Below are positions 7,261 through 13,854 of a stretch of DNA of 33,267 bases, piece after piece (position 1 is the first letter of the stretch; the number at the start of each line of letters is the position of its first letter). The notes under the pieces are model-generated. The model made no database searches. It was not told the DNA's origin and saw only the letters and a program-made list of their open reading frames with translations. Source of the DNA: a bacterium (GTDB lineage Bacteria > Myxococcota_A > UBA9160 > UBA6930); contig JAAETT010000578.1 of the NCBI GenBank assembly GCA_024228115.1, positions 1 through 33,267 on the forward strand, given 5' to 3'. Position numbers and translations under genes: made by a program.

Positions 7261-7863
7261 ATGGAGTCCTTGAGTTTTGCGAACTTCGAACTCGATCGGA
7301 GGGTACCCCCTCCACCAGCTGCGTACAGCCCCTCCCCCTTCGGGCTCATTTGGGCCGCCGCACCCCCGACCTGGCGAGTACCCCCTGACCAGATGGCAGC
7401 TTCGCCGCGGCGGCCGGGGCCGGCAAAGATGAGCGCGGTCTTCCATGAGGCTGCTTTCTTCGACCCCGGCCCGGATCTCAAGGACCTGGGCCTCGAGACG
7501 CTCATCCTCGGAGCGTGCCTCATGGGCGACATGCGGTGGCCCGGTACCGAACTGTTTTGGAGCCCTGCCAATGCACACATCGCCGCCTACCAGGCCACAT
7601 CCGAGGGCGAACCGAACTTCGCCGAGATCCGCAATTCGGCGCCAGAATGGATGAGACCGCACGTCACGCGTTCGCTGATCGACGCCGTCGACTCGTACGC
7701 AGGACCGTGGATGCTCGACCGCTACCTGGAGATTCTGCGTTCGCTCGCTTACCTGCGACGGGTCTTCTCTACGGCAGACGACATGGCCGCCGCTCTTCGA
7801 AAATCCCGCGCTGATGATGTTCTCGTTGGTGCAAGCGAGTGGCTACGAGAGGTGATCGGGTGA
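7261..7863 (+). CDS. DnaB-helicase N-terminal-domain-like protein
   Basis: From about residue 75 this protein resembles the N-terminal domain of replicative helicase DnaB. LETLILGACLMGDMRWPG and FWSPANAHIAAY are like the first helices, and LDRYLEILRSLAYLRRVF through VLVGASEWLREV is like the family's YL-x-x-L-x-x-x-A-x-x-R-R-L helix and final helix. No ATPase domain follows, so it is a stand-alone domain, which could bind host DnaB, a primase or the neighbouring DUF3987 protein. The first 55 residues are Pro-rich and may not be translated; ATG codons at 7393 and 7429 are alternative starts. Its stop overlaps the next start as GTGA. Confidence 0.6.
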   Translation: MESLSFANFELDRRVPPPPAAYSPSPFGLIWAAAPPTWRVPPDQMAASPRRPGPAKMSAVFHEAAFFDPGPDLKDLGLETLILGACLMGDMRWPGTELFWSPANAHIAAYQATSEGEPNFAEIRNSAPEWMRPHVTRSLIDAVDSYAGPWMLDRYLEILRSLAYLRRVFSTADDMAAALRKSRADDVLVGASEWLREVIG

Positions 7864-9476
7864 ACGATCCGAGAAATCCCGCCCTGGAGTTGGTCCGGGA
7901 AGAACGCGAGAGCAGCTGGCCAGATCCTGAACCGCTGGAGGCTACGCCGCCCGAGCTTCCCGCCTTTCCGACCGACGCCATCCCGCACTGGCTCTCGGAC
8001 TTCGTCACTGAGGAGGCAAGAGCCACGCAGACACCCCCAGATCTCGCGGCACTGCTCGCGCTTGCTGCGGTGGCCACGGGTGTGCAGGGGAAGGCCGTGG
8101 TTGCGCCAAAGAAGGGAGACCCCGGCTACACCGAGCCAATGAACATCTTCGTCGTCGTGGCGCTCCCACCTGCCTCGCGCAAGAGCGCGGTCTTCCGGGA
8201 CGCGACTCAGCCGATCATCGATGTCGAGTGCCAAATGCGAGACACCGCTCGGGACCTGGTTGCCCGGGCAGAGGCCCGCCTGCAGATCCTGCGAGACGCG
8301 ATCGACGCCAAGCAACGAAACGCGAAGAATCCCAAGACCACCACGGCGCGCGCGGATGAGCTCGCCAGCGAGATCGCGGAGCTCACGGTCCAGCTCGCAC
8401 GCGACGAGGAGGCCTGCCCGAGAATGCCCCGCCTCCTCGTTTCCGACATCACACCCCAGGCACTCGGCATGCGCCTCGCTGAACATGGCGTCTTGACCCT
8501 CGCAACTGCAGAAGGGTCAGAGGTCTTCGAGACCGCACGGGGCCGCTACTCCGCCGACGCGAGACCCAACTTCGACGTGCTCAAGAAAGCCCACGCCGGG
8601 GATTGGATTGCGGTCGATCGGGTCAAGGGGGAGCCACTTCGGTGCGATCGGCCCGCGCTGACGTTAGCGCTGGCGATCCAGCCCGCGGTACTACGGGATG
8701 CGCGAGCAGTTGAGGTGTTTCGGGGGGAGGGCCTACTGGGTCGGTTCCTCTTCGCGTTGCCGCAGACGCTCGTGGGATCGCGAACCTGGGACCAAGCCGG
8801 CGTTCGCCCGCGAGTGCGCGACCTCTACGACCAGATGATCCGGAAGCTCATTGAAATCCCTCGACCGGCCGAGCCGTGGGTTCTCACTCTCGACGACCAG
8901 GCGGAAGCGGCACTTCGCAACTTCCACGACCGAATCGAATGCCAGCTATCAGAAAACGCGGCGCTTGGCTGGATGACGGATTGGGCCGGCAAGCTACCCG
9001 GTCTCACGGTGCGGATCGCCGGCCTGCTGCACTGCGTCGAGTGGCTGGACTCTGTGGACCAGATGTTCATCGTCCCGATCGATCGAACGACCGCCACGCA
9101 GGCGATTCAAATCGCCGAGTACGCCCTGGCCCACGCGCAGGCTGCCTTGCTCGAGGCTCCGGAGGACAAGCTCCTCGCGGACGCCCGCTACGTGTGGGGC
9201 CGCATCCTTCTCAAGCACCGAGAGGAGGGAAACTCGCTGCCAAGCACCCGGGAGATCCACCGTTGGGCAGGCGGTGGTGGAAAGGATCGTCGGATCCCGA
9301 CCGCAACCGACACCGAACGGGTTCTCCACGAACTCGAGATCCGCGGATATGCGCAACGACACGACCGGAAGAAGGGCGGCCCGTTGTGGGAGATGAACCC
9401 CAAAGCACTGCGGGCTTCGGCACCTGTCAGCACTGTCAGCGTGTCAGCAGGGGGTACAGATGGCTCGGAGAACTGA
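7860..9476 (+). CDS. DUF3987 (YfjI-type) element replication protein
   Basis: This 538-residue protein starts at GTG 7860, sharing GTGA with the previous stop and with GAGAGGTGA as ribosome site. After an N-terminal linker, FPTDAIPHWLSDFV then TPPDLAALLALAAVA and the P-loop-like VALPPASRKSA (about residues 106-116) match DUF3987/YfjI proteins, which occur next to primases in plasmids, phages and integrative islands. A central coiled segment (about 130-175) precedes a helicase-like core. The C-terminal 80 residues form a probable winged helix (LPSTREIHRWAG to ERVLHELEIRGYAQR). It probably powers or primes replication of the element. Its 3' end contains the first copies of the 9-bp repeat array. 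Confidence 0.85.
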   Translation: MNDPRNPALELVREERESSWPDPEPLEATPPELPAFPTDAIPHWLSDFVTEEARATQTPPDLAALLALAAVATGVQGKAVVAPKKGDPGYTEPMNIFVVVALPPASRKSAVFRDATQPIIDVECQMRDTARDLVARAEARLQILRDAIDAKQRNAKNPKTTTARADELASEIAELTVQLARDEEACPRMPRLLVSDITPQALGMRLAEHGVLTLATAEGSEVFETARGRYSADARPNFDVLKKAHAGDWIAVDRVKGEPLRCDRPALTLALAIQPAVLRDARAVEVFRGEGLLGRFLFALPQTLVGSRTWDQAGVRPRVRDLYDQMIRKLIEIPRPAEPWVLTLDDQAEAALRNFHDRIECQLSENAALGWMTDWAGKLPGLTVRIAGLLHCVEWLDSVDQMFIVPIDRTTATQAIQIAEYALAHAQAALLEAPEDKLLADARYVWGRILLKHREEGNSLPSTREIHRWAGGGGKDRRIPTATDTERVLHELEIRGYAQRHDRKKGGPLWEMNPKALRASAPVSTVSVSAGGTDGSEN

Positions 9477-9626
9477 AACGCTACGAGAGATCAACAGAGA
9501 AGAGAAGATTACTCAGACCCCCCTTATGGAGACTGCTGACAGTGCTGACAACGCGGACACTTTGGGGCCGAAGATCGCCTTGGATCGGCACCTCAAAGCG
9601 ACTGTCAGCACTCCGATGCTGACAGT
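9424..9626. repeat. Iteron-like array of CTGTCAGCA, candidate replication origin
   Basis: The 9-bp motif CTGTCAGCA occurs directly at 9424-9432, with one-mismatch copies at 9433-9441 and 9441-9449, and again at 9602-9610. Its complement TGCTGACAG occurs at 9534-9542, at 9543-9551 (one mismatch) and at 9617-9625. The last pair forms a perfect 10-bp inverted repeat (9601-9610 with 9617-9626). Tandem spacing is 8-9 bp. Between the opposed clusters lies a more AT-containing purine-rich stretch (about 9450-9530). Direct and inverted iterons beside a replication gene are typical of initiator-controlled origins. Binding by the HTH protein encoded next door is an alternative. Confidence 0.6.
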
Positions 9627-9774
9627 TCCAAGAGGGCAACGCGGCCTCTCCATCACCGATCTCGCCGACCTCTACCACGACTTCGGAGCGGCAAGCGACT
9701 CTGCATCGGGAGATCGCGCGGGCCGGAAGAAACGACCCCACTCTCGGCGGTTGGCGGGGAGAGGCGACCGCTGA
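9460..9774 (+). CDS. Small unknown ORF across the repeat array
   Basis: This 104-codon frame starts at ATG 9460 (AGGGGG just upstream) inside the 3' end of the DUF3987 gene, and its TGA shares a base with the ATG of the next gene, fitting the overlapping operon. The product is hydrophilic. Its middle contains repeated TADSADNADT and ATVST stretches that are simply the translated 9-bp repeats, and the C-terminus is very basic (GRKKRPHSRRL). No family is recognised. It may be a real small DNA-binding protein, or origin DNA that happens to be open. Confidence 0.4.
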   Translation: MARRTETLREINREEKITQTPLMETADSADNADTLGPKIALDRHLKATVSTPMLTVPRGQRGLSITDLADLYHDFGAASDSASGDRAGRKKRPHSRRLAGRGDR

Positions 9775-10091
9775 TGCTCGACGGGGCGGCCCAGCACCCC
9801 GACCTCGCGGAACTCCGCGAGCTGGCCGAGCGCTACGGGCTCTCGGTCGAAACCCTTGTCAGCCGTCTCGCCCTCAGCCTCGACGAGGTTGCCAGAGCGG
9901 TCGGCACCTCGAAACGCACCGCCGAGGGCTGGCTCGCCCGTGGCGAGTTCCCCAGCGCCTGGAAGGACGGTGCCGTAGTCCGGATCCCGACCCTCGACCT
10001 CCTCCGCTTCCAAGACCGCAAGCGCCTCACGCAGCGCCCCCGCAACCCCAGCAACCTCCGTGAGAAGGCTCGAGATGCACTTTTTCGGTGA
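9774..10091 (+). CDS. HTH (excisionase/helix-turn-helix) DNA-binding protein
   Basis: This 105-residue protein has a central HTH of excisionase/MerR type (about 38-80: LSLDEVARAVGTSKRTAEGWLARGEFP, then AVVRIPTLDLLRFQ as wing and final helix). The N-terminal 35 residues are a Leu-rich helix (LAELRELAERYGLSVETLV) and the C-terminus is basic. It overlaps the preceding stop by one base (TGATG) and its end lies 49 bases before the integrase start, so it is co-transcribed with the integrase. It may be the recombination directionality factor, an operon regulator, or the protein that binds the adjacent 9-bp repeats. Confidence 0.7.
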   Translation: MLDGAAQHPDLAELRELAERYGLSVETLVSRLALSLDEVARAVGTSKRTAEGWLARGEFPSAWKDGAVVRIPTLDLLRFQDRKRLTQRPRNPSNLREKARDALFR

Positions 10092-10140
10092 TGACAACCG
10101 CGATCGCGTTATGGTGCCCGCGAGCAGGGAGGCCGGTGGG

Positions 10141-11421
10141 ATGGCAAAGGCATGGCTCGCTCGGGGCAAGCGGGGAGAGCTGATCATTCATGCGAAGGGG
10201 CGCATCGGCGATCAGGTGCTCCGCCGGCAGAAGCGCGTCCCCGACGACGATCCCGAGCTCGGCGATGAGATGATCCGCCAGCTCAACCGTGACTTCCTGA
10301 TGAGCAACTTCTCCTGGCTGACCCGGGCAGCCGAGCGCGCCGACATCGGACCCATTCCCCGTAGGCGCCGCGGACCGGTCTTCTCTGAGTGGGCCGACCG
10401 GTGGCTCGAGGACCTGAAGGGTGAGATCGAAGAGAGCACCAGGCGAAACTACAAGAGCCATGTTGAGGACCTGAAGCGCCGCATGGGCAAGGAAACCCTG
10501 GCTTCGATCAGCCTGGGCGCAGTGAAGGTGTTGCGAAAGCAGCTCAGTAGTTCGCTCGCCGCCCGGACCGTCCAGTCGCGGCTCGGAGTCTTGCGACTCA
10601 TCCTGATCGATGCCCGGGAGGACGGCCTGATCGACTCGACGCCCTTCGACTCCCCCAGCCGCACCCGGCGGACCAAGAAAGGCACGGCCGCGACGTCGAC
10701 CCGTCGGATCACCTTCCAGCCCTACAGCTTCGAAGAACTCGCGGCGCTCGCAAAGGTGCTTCGCCAGCCGCGAACGCCTGACGAGCGGCGGTTCTTCCCG
10801 CTGACCGAAGCGCTCCTCTACACGGGCCTGCGGTGGGCCGAGCCCGCTGCATGGGTGTGGCCCGACCTCTCGATCGCGGGCGGCAGGATCGAAGTACTTC
10901 GCACGCTCCCCAAGCACGGCGTGATCCGGCTAGAGGAGTTCACCTCGCTCGAGAAGGTGAATGAGGCGTTCCCACCGAAGACCGGCACGTCCTGGGGCAT
11001 CACGGTTCGGCGGCCGCTGCGGGAGCTGTTGCTTCGACAGCGGCAGGTCAGCTACCTGGGGCGAGAGAACGGCTGGGTCTTCCCGAACAGCCGCAAGGGG
11101 CATCTTCACTATCCGAACTGGTTGCGCCGCGGCTGGGAGCCGGCGCTGCGCCGAGCTGGTGTTTCTCCGCGAGCTGGTGACGCGCAGAAGTCGCTACGCC
11201 GGACCTACGTGGTGAGTTCACTCGTCTGCGGCCGGAACCCGAAGGAGATCTCGGCCGAGGTCGGGCACACCACGAGTCGCATGGTGCTCGGCGTCTATGA
11301 CGCCTTCCTGGATGCCTCGGGGTGGCCGGCGGACCATGAGCGGCGAAAGCTGGCGGCGTTCTACGGATGGCCCGATCCTACGGTCCTGGCCCGTGAAGAC
11401 GCCGAGGAGCAGCAAGGATGA
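10141..11421 (+). CDS. int: Tyrosine integrase
   Basis: The ATG at 10141 is preferred (GGGAGG nine bases upstream), giving 426 residues; in-frame starts at 10075 or 10111 would extend it into the preceding gene. The N-terminus is a small arm/AP2-like segment (about 1-80). SAM-like core binding follows (about 83-180: FSEWADRWLEDLKGEIEEST). The catalytic domain has LYTGLRWAEP (Arg231), KSLRRT (Arg353), GHTTSR (His376) and VYDAF with nucleophile Tyr386. The first position of the usual H-x-x-R box is Lys350 rather than His. It catalyses integration and excision at the tRNA-Gly anticodon region. It lies in the element's last operon, and its stop overlaps the next gene as ATGA. Confidence 0.93.
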   Translation: MAKAWLARGKRGELIIHAKGRIGDQVLRRQKRVPDDDPELGDEMIRQLNRDFLMSNFSWLTRAAERADIGPIPRRRRGPVFSEWADRWLEDLKGEIEESTRRNYKSHVEDLKRRMGKETLASISLGAVKVLRKQLSSSLAARTVQSRLGVLRLILIDAREDGLIDSTPFDSPSRTRRTKKGTAATSTRRITFQPYSFEELAALAKVLRQPRTPDERRFFPLTEALLYTGLRWAEPAAWVWPDLSIAGGRIEVLRTLPKHGVIRLEEFTSLEKVNEAFPPKTGTSWGITVRRPLRELLLRQRQVSYLGRENGWVFPNSRKGHLHYPNWLRRGWEPALRRAGVSPRAGDAQKSLRRTYVVSSLVCGRNPKEISAEVGHTTSRMVLGVYDAFLDASGWPADHERRKLAAFYGWPDPTVLAREDAEEQQG

Positions 11422-12200
11422 GTGACAAGCAGCCGGAGTGCTTTGTGATCATGCCGATCTCGAACCCGAACCCGGAAAAGTACAAGCCGGATCACTTCCA
11501 ACGGATCTACGAAGACGTGTTCGTTCCAGCGTGCGAACAGGCGGAGTTCCATCCAACGCTCGCAAGCCGTTCCCCTGAAACGAACATCATTCACCTCGAC
11601 ATCCTTCGCCGTCTTGTGGAGGCGCCGATGGCCCTCTGCGACCTATCCGCGTTGAATCCGAATGTCTTCTTCGAACTGGGAATTCGGCAAGCATTCGACA
11701 AGCCGGTCGTACTCGTCCAAGAGGAAGGGACTCCTCAGATCTTCGACACTGGGGTGATCCGCACTCTGGACTACCGACCGAACCTAGACGTACGAGAGGT
11801 GCCCGAGGATCTCGCGAAGATCGCGGAAGCCCTGACCGAAACCTTCAATTCGCCGGCCGACTCCGTGAATTCGCTAGTGCGGCTGTTGGAACTCTTGCCC
11901 GCTCGATTGGGCTCGCCAGACGACGAGGAAGGCAAGCGGTTCGAGCTGATTCTCAATGAACTCCAGGCGATCCGTAGCGACTTGGCCAAATCACGCCTGC
12001 GAAGGGCGGCTGAGCTGGGTCCCCCGTTGGGGCTGGGCGGCCTCAGTCGAAGTACACCCAACTTGATGGACCTCCTCGGAAACCAGCAATCCCTCAGCTC
12101 GCACGACTTTGGTGGCAAGGAGGACCTGGCAGCCGGGATCTCCGCCCTCAAGCGTATCACGAGTGATGGTGCCGAGGACTCAAGTGACGACGGAAGCTAA
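11418..12200 (+). CDS. Nucleoside 2-deoxyribosyltransferase/TIR-like fold protein, possible defence effector
   Basis: This 260-residue protein has an N-terminal Rossmann-like domain (about 1-140). CFVIMPISNP, HLDILRRLVEAPMALCDLSA (Asp75), NPNVFFELGIRQAF (Glu86) and KPVVLVQ match the nucleoside 2-deoxyribosyltransferase superfamily. There the Glu in the N-x-x-x-E-L-G block is the catalytic nucleophile position, and relatives act as nucleotide- or NAD-cleaving immune effectors. The C-terminal 120 residues are helical, then Ser/Gly/Asp-rich, with no known domain. The start ATG overlaps the integrase stop (ATGA) with AGGAG upstream. It is the last element gene before the attachment site, a usual cargo position. 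Enzymatic activity is inferred, not shown. Confidence 0.65.
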   Translation: MSDKQPECFVIMPISNPNPEKYKPDHFQRIYEDVFVPACEQAEFHPTLASRSPETNIIHLDILRRLVEAPMALCDLSALNPNVFFELGIRQAFDKPVVLVQEEGTPQIFDTGVIRTLDYRPNLDVREVPEDLAKIAEALTETFNSPADSVNSLVRLLELLPARLGSPDDEEGKRFELILNELQAIRSDLAKSRLRRAAELGPPLGLGGLSRSTPNLMDLLGNQQSLSSHDFGGKEDLAAGISALKRITSDGAEDSSDDGS

Positions 12201-12258
12201 CCGGCTGGCTGGCCAAGCAGGTTCTCGATTCGCGCCGGACCTCCAGCCACACTGGGTC

Positions 12259-12288
12259 AGGTCGGGCATAGGTCGGGCAAGGTCGGGC
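12259..12288. repeat. Right-end phased AGGTCGGGC repeats (putative arm sites)
   Basis: Three direct copies of AGGTCGGGC start at 12259, 12270 and 12280, i.e. spaced 11 and 10 bp, one helical turn. The segment 12259-12279 is identical to 121-141 at the left end. The placement about 100 bp inside both ends of a tyrosine-integrase element fits arm-type binding sites. Confidence 0.65.
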
Positions 12289-12315
12289 TGGGCTGTTGTT
12301 AGTCTGAACCAGCCC
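12285..12315. terminator. Hairpin between the last element gene and tRNA-Gly
   Basis: GGGCTGG (12285-12291) and CCAGCCC (12309-12315) are perfect inverted repeats around a 17-base loop (12292-12308). The hairpin lies between two convergent transcription units and could stop the element operon before it runs into the tRNA. There is no strong T run, so termination is uncertain. Confidence 0.35.
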
Positions 12316-12354
12316 ATCCAGACACGCGTAACCTGCCGGAACCAGGGAGAAAAG

Positions 12355-12430
12355 TGGAGCGCGAGACCGGATTCGAACCGGCGACATTCACGTTGGCAAC
12401 GTGATGCTCTACCAACTGAGCTACTCGCGC
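12355..12430 (-). tRNA. tRNA-Gly (anticodon GCC)
   Basis: The minus strand gives a full 76-base cloverleaf. The acceptor is GCGCGAG/CTCGCGC with discriminator T and encoded CCA. The D arm is GCTC-AGTTGGTA-GAGC, the anticodon arm TCACG-TTGCCAA-CGTGA (GCC, reading GGC and GGT glycine codons), and the T arm GCCGG-TTCGAAT-CCGGT. All stems pair. It serves as the integration site of the element to its left and remains intact after integration. Confidence 0.97.
12383..12399. repeat. Right attachment-site core within tRNA-Gly
   Basis: This segment is identical to bases 1-17. It covers the anticodon loop (TTGCCAA on the tRNA strand), the 3' anticodon stem and the variable loop. The left side of it (12355-12382) is tRNA 3' sequence supplied by the element; the right side (12400-12430) is the original chromosomal 5' half. 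The crossover therefore probably falls in or near the symmetric anticodon stem-loop. Confidence 0.8.
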
Positions 12431-12442
12431 TCGGAGCCGGGT

Positions 12443-12471
12443 AGATTACCCAGCGTGGAGGGGACTGTCTA
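12443..12471 (-). promoter_or_regulatory. Putative promoter of tRNA-Gly
   Basis: On the minus strand TAGACA (12466-12471, five of six to the -35 consensus) is followed after exactly 17 bases by TAATCT (12443-12448, three of six to the -10), ending 12 bases before the mature tRNA 5' end. Spacing and position fit a housekeeping promoter; the -10 match is modest. Confidence 0.4.
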
Positions 12472-12492
12472 GGCTGGCGCCTCGCCCCTCCT

Positions 12493-13806
12493 CTAGAGCT
12501 TTCGGACCTTCTCCATGCCCTTTTCGACGTTTCGCGTCGCGTTGCGCGTGTCGTAGACGCGGCCCGCCTTGGCGACGACCCGGGCGTAATCCACGGCTTC
12601 GTGATCGGTGATGATCACCACCAAGTCGGCGGCAGCGAGCTCGTCATCCGTCAGTTCGACGTTCTTGAGGATCCCGTCTTCCACCACCAGCTCGGGAACA
12701 TGCGGATCGTGGTAGCGGATCACGGCGCCCTTCGTTTCGAGCAGGCGGATGATCTCGAGCGCCGGGGTCTCCCGCATGTCGCTGACGTTGGGCTTGTAGG
12801 CCACGCCGAGCAGCAGGACGCGTGCGCCATTCACGGCCAGGCGATCCTCGTTCAGCAGGTCGGCGATCGTATCGGCCACATGCTCCGGCATCTTGCCGTT
12901 GATATCCGTCGCCAACTCGATGAAGCGTGCATTGAAGTTCAGCGACTTCATCTTCCAGGCCAGGTAGGTGGGATCGACCGGAATGCAGTGGCCGCCCAGG
13001 CCCGGGCCCGGCTGGAACTTCATGAAGCCGTAGGGCTTGGTCGCCGCAGCGTCGATCACTTCCCAGACGTCGAGGCCCAGGCGATCGCACATCAGCGCCA
13101 CCTCGTTGGCCAGGCCGATGTTGATGGCGCGGAAGGTGTTCTCGAGGAGCTTCACCATCTCGGCGCTCTGGGTCGAGGTGACCGGCACCACGTCGTCGAA
13201 GATCGTCTGGAAGACCTTCACACCGAGCTCGGTGCAGGCGGGCGTCTCGCCACCGACGACCTTCGGCACCTCTCGCACTGCGAACTTCGTGTTGGCGGGG
13301 TCGATGCGCTCCGGGGCGAAGGCCACCGCGAAATCCGTTCCACATTCCAGCCCGGATTCCTCCAGCAGCGGCACGAACAAATCGTGGGTCGTGCCCGGGT
13401 AGGTGGTGCTGCCGAGGATCAGGAGTTGGCCGGAGCGCAGGCGCTTCCGGATCTCCTCAACGACCTTCACGATGTGGCTGACGTCCGGATCCTTGGTCTT
13501 GGTCAGCGGCGTCGGCACCGCCACGTTGACCACATCCTGGGCCGAGAGCGCCGTGAAATCCGTCGATGCCGAAAGCCGGCCGGCCGCCACTTCGCGGGCC
13601 ACGTCCTCCGCCGGGACATCCTCGATGTAGGTGCCCCCTTCGTTCAGGATTCGCACCTTCTCGCCGTCCAGATCGAAACCCGTCACGCGGAAACCTGCCC
13701 GGGCGAACTCCAGGGCGAGGGGCAAGCCTACGTAGCCGAGCCCGATGACTCCGATCCGAGCCTCGCGGCTGTCGATGGTTTTGCTCAGGCTCTCGAGACG
13801 ACTCAT
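12493..13806 (-). CDS. UDP-sugar 6-dehydrogenase (UDP-GlcNAc/UDP-ManNAc dehydrogenase family)
   Basis: This 437-residue protein has the three-domain UDP-glucose/GDP-mannose dehydrogenase layout. The N-terminal NAD fold has GVIGLGYVGLPLA (residues 18-30). The central domain has STTYPGTT and FAPERIDP, and the catalytic Cys lies in GGHCIPVDP. The C-terminal UDP-binding domain has LLLGVAYKPNVSDMRETP. The STTYPGTT/ERIDP signature is closer to WbpA/TviB-type enzymes oxidising UDP-N-acetylhexosamines than to UDP-glucose dehydrogenase. The product would be a UDP-uronic acid for surface polysaccharide. No glycan cluster is visible beside it. CGGAG lies eight bases before the ATG. A GGAGGGG/CCCCTCC inverted repeat lies downstream, before the tRNA. 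Confidence 0.9.
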   Translation of the reverse strand: MSRLESLSKTIDSREARIGVIGLGYVGLPLALEFARAGFRVTGFDLDGEKVRILNEGGTYIEDVPAEDVAREVAAGRLSASTDFTALSAQDVVNVAVPTPLTKTKDPDVSHIVKVVEEIRKRLRSGQLLILGSTTYPGTTHDLFVPLLEESGLECGTDFAVAFAPERIDPANTKFAVREVPKVVGGETPACTELGVKVFQTIFDDVVPVTSTQSAEMVKLLENTFRAINIGLANEVALMCDRLGLDVWEVIDAAATKPYGFMKFQPGPGLGGHCIPVDPTYLAWKMKSLNFNARFIELATDINGKMPEHVADTIADLLNEDRLAVNGARVLLLGVAYKPNVSDMRETPALEIIRLLETKGAVIRYHDPHVPELVVEDGILKNVELTDDELAAADLVVIITDHEAVDYARVVAKAGRVYDTRNATRNVEKGMEKVRKL

Positions 13807-13854
13807 GTGGGGGCTCCGGGCGGCTGCCTGGCAGCCTGGAGGGAGGAAGGGGGA

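Larger units (their letters stand above)
1..12399. mobile_element. Integrative element in tRNA-Gly(GCC), about 12.4 kb
   Basis: The element is bounded by a 17-bp direct repeat of tRNA-Gly sequence (1-17 and 12383-12399). It has phased AGGTCGGGC repeats just inside both ends and carries a tyrosine integrase, two small HTH proteins, a DUF3987 replication-type protein, a serine recombinase and mostly unknown cargo. The tRNA at the right end is intact, so the element supplies the 3' part of the tRNA, as tRNA-integrating elements usually do. No conjugation, capsid, portal or terminase genes are recognisable, so it is more like a mobilisable or satellite-type island than a prophage or self-transmissible element. 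The left attachment repeat touches the window edge and probably extends beyond it. Confidence 0.85.

Noticed and set aside
12457-12491. GGAGGGG/CCCCTCC inverted repeat as terminator of the sugar dehydrogenase gene
   Set aside because: The loop of 21 bases is long and no T run follows, so it is mentioned only as a weak possibility.
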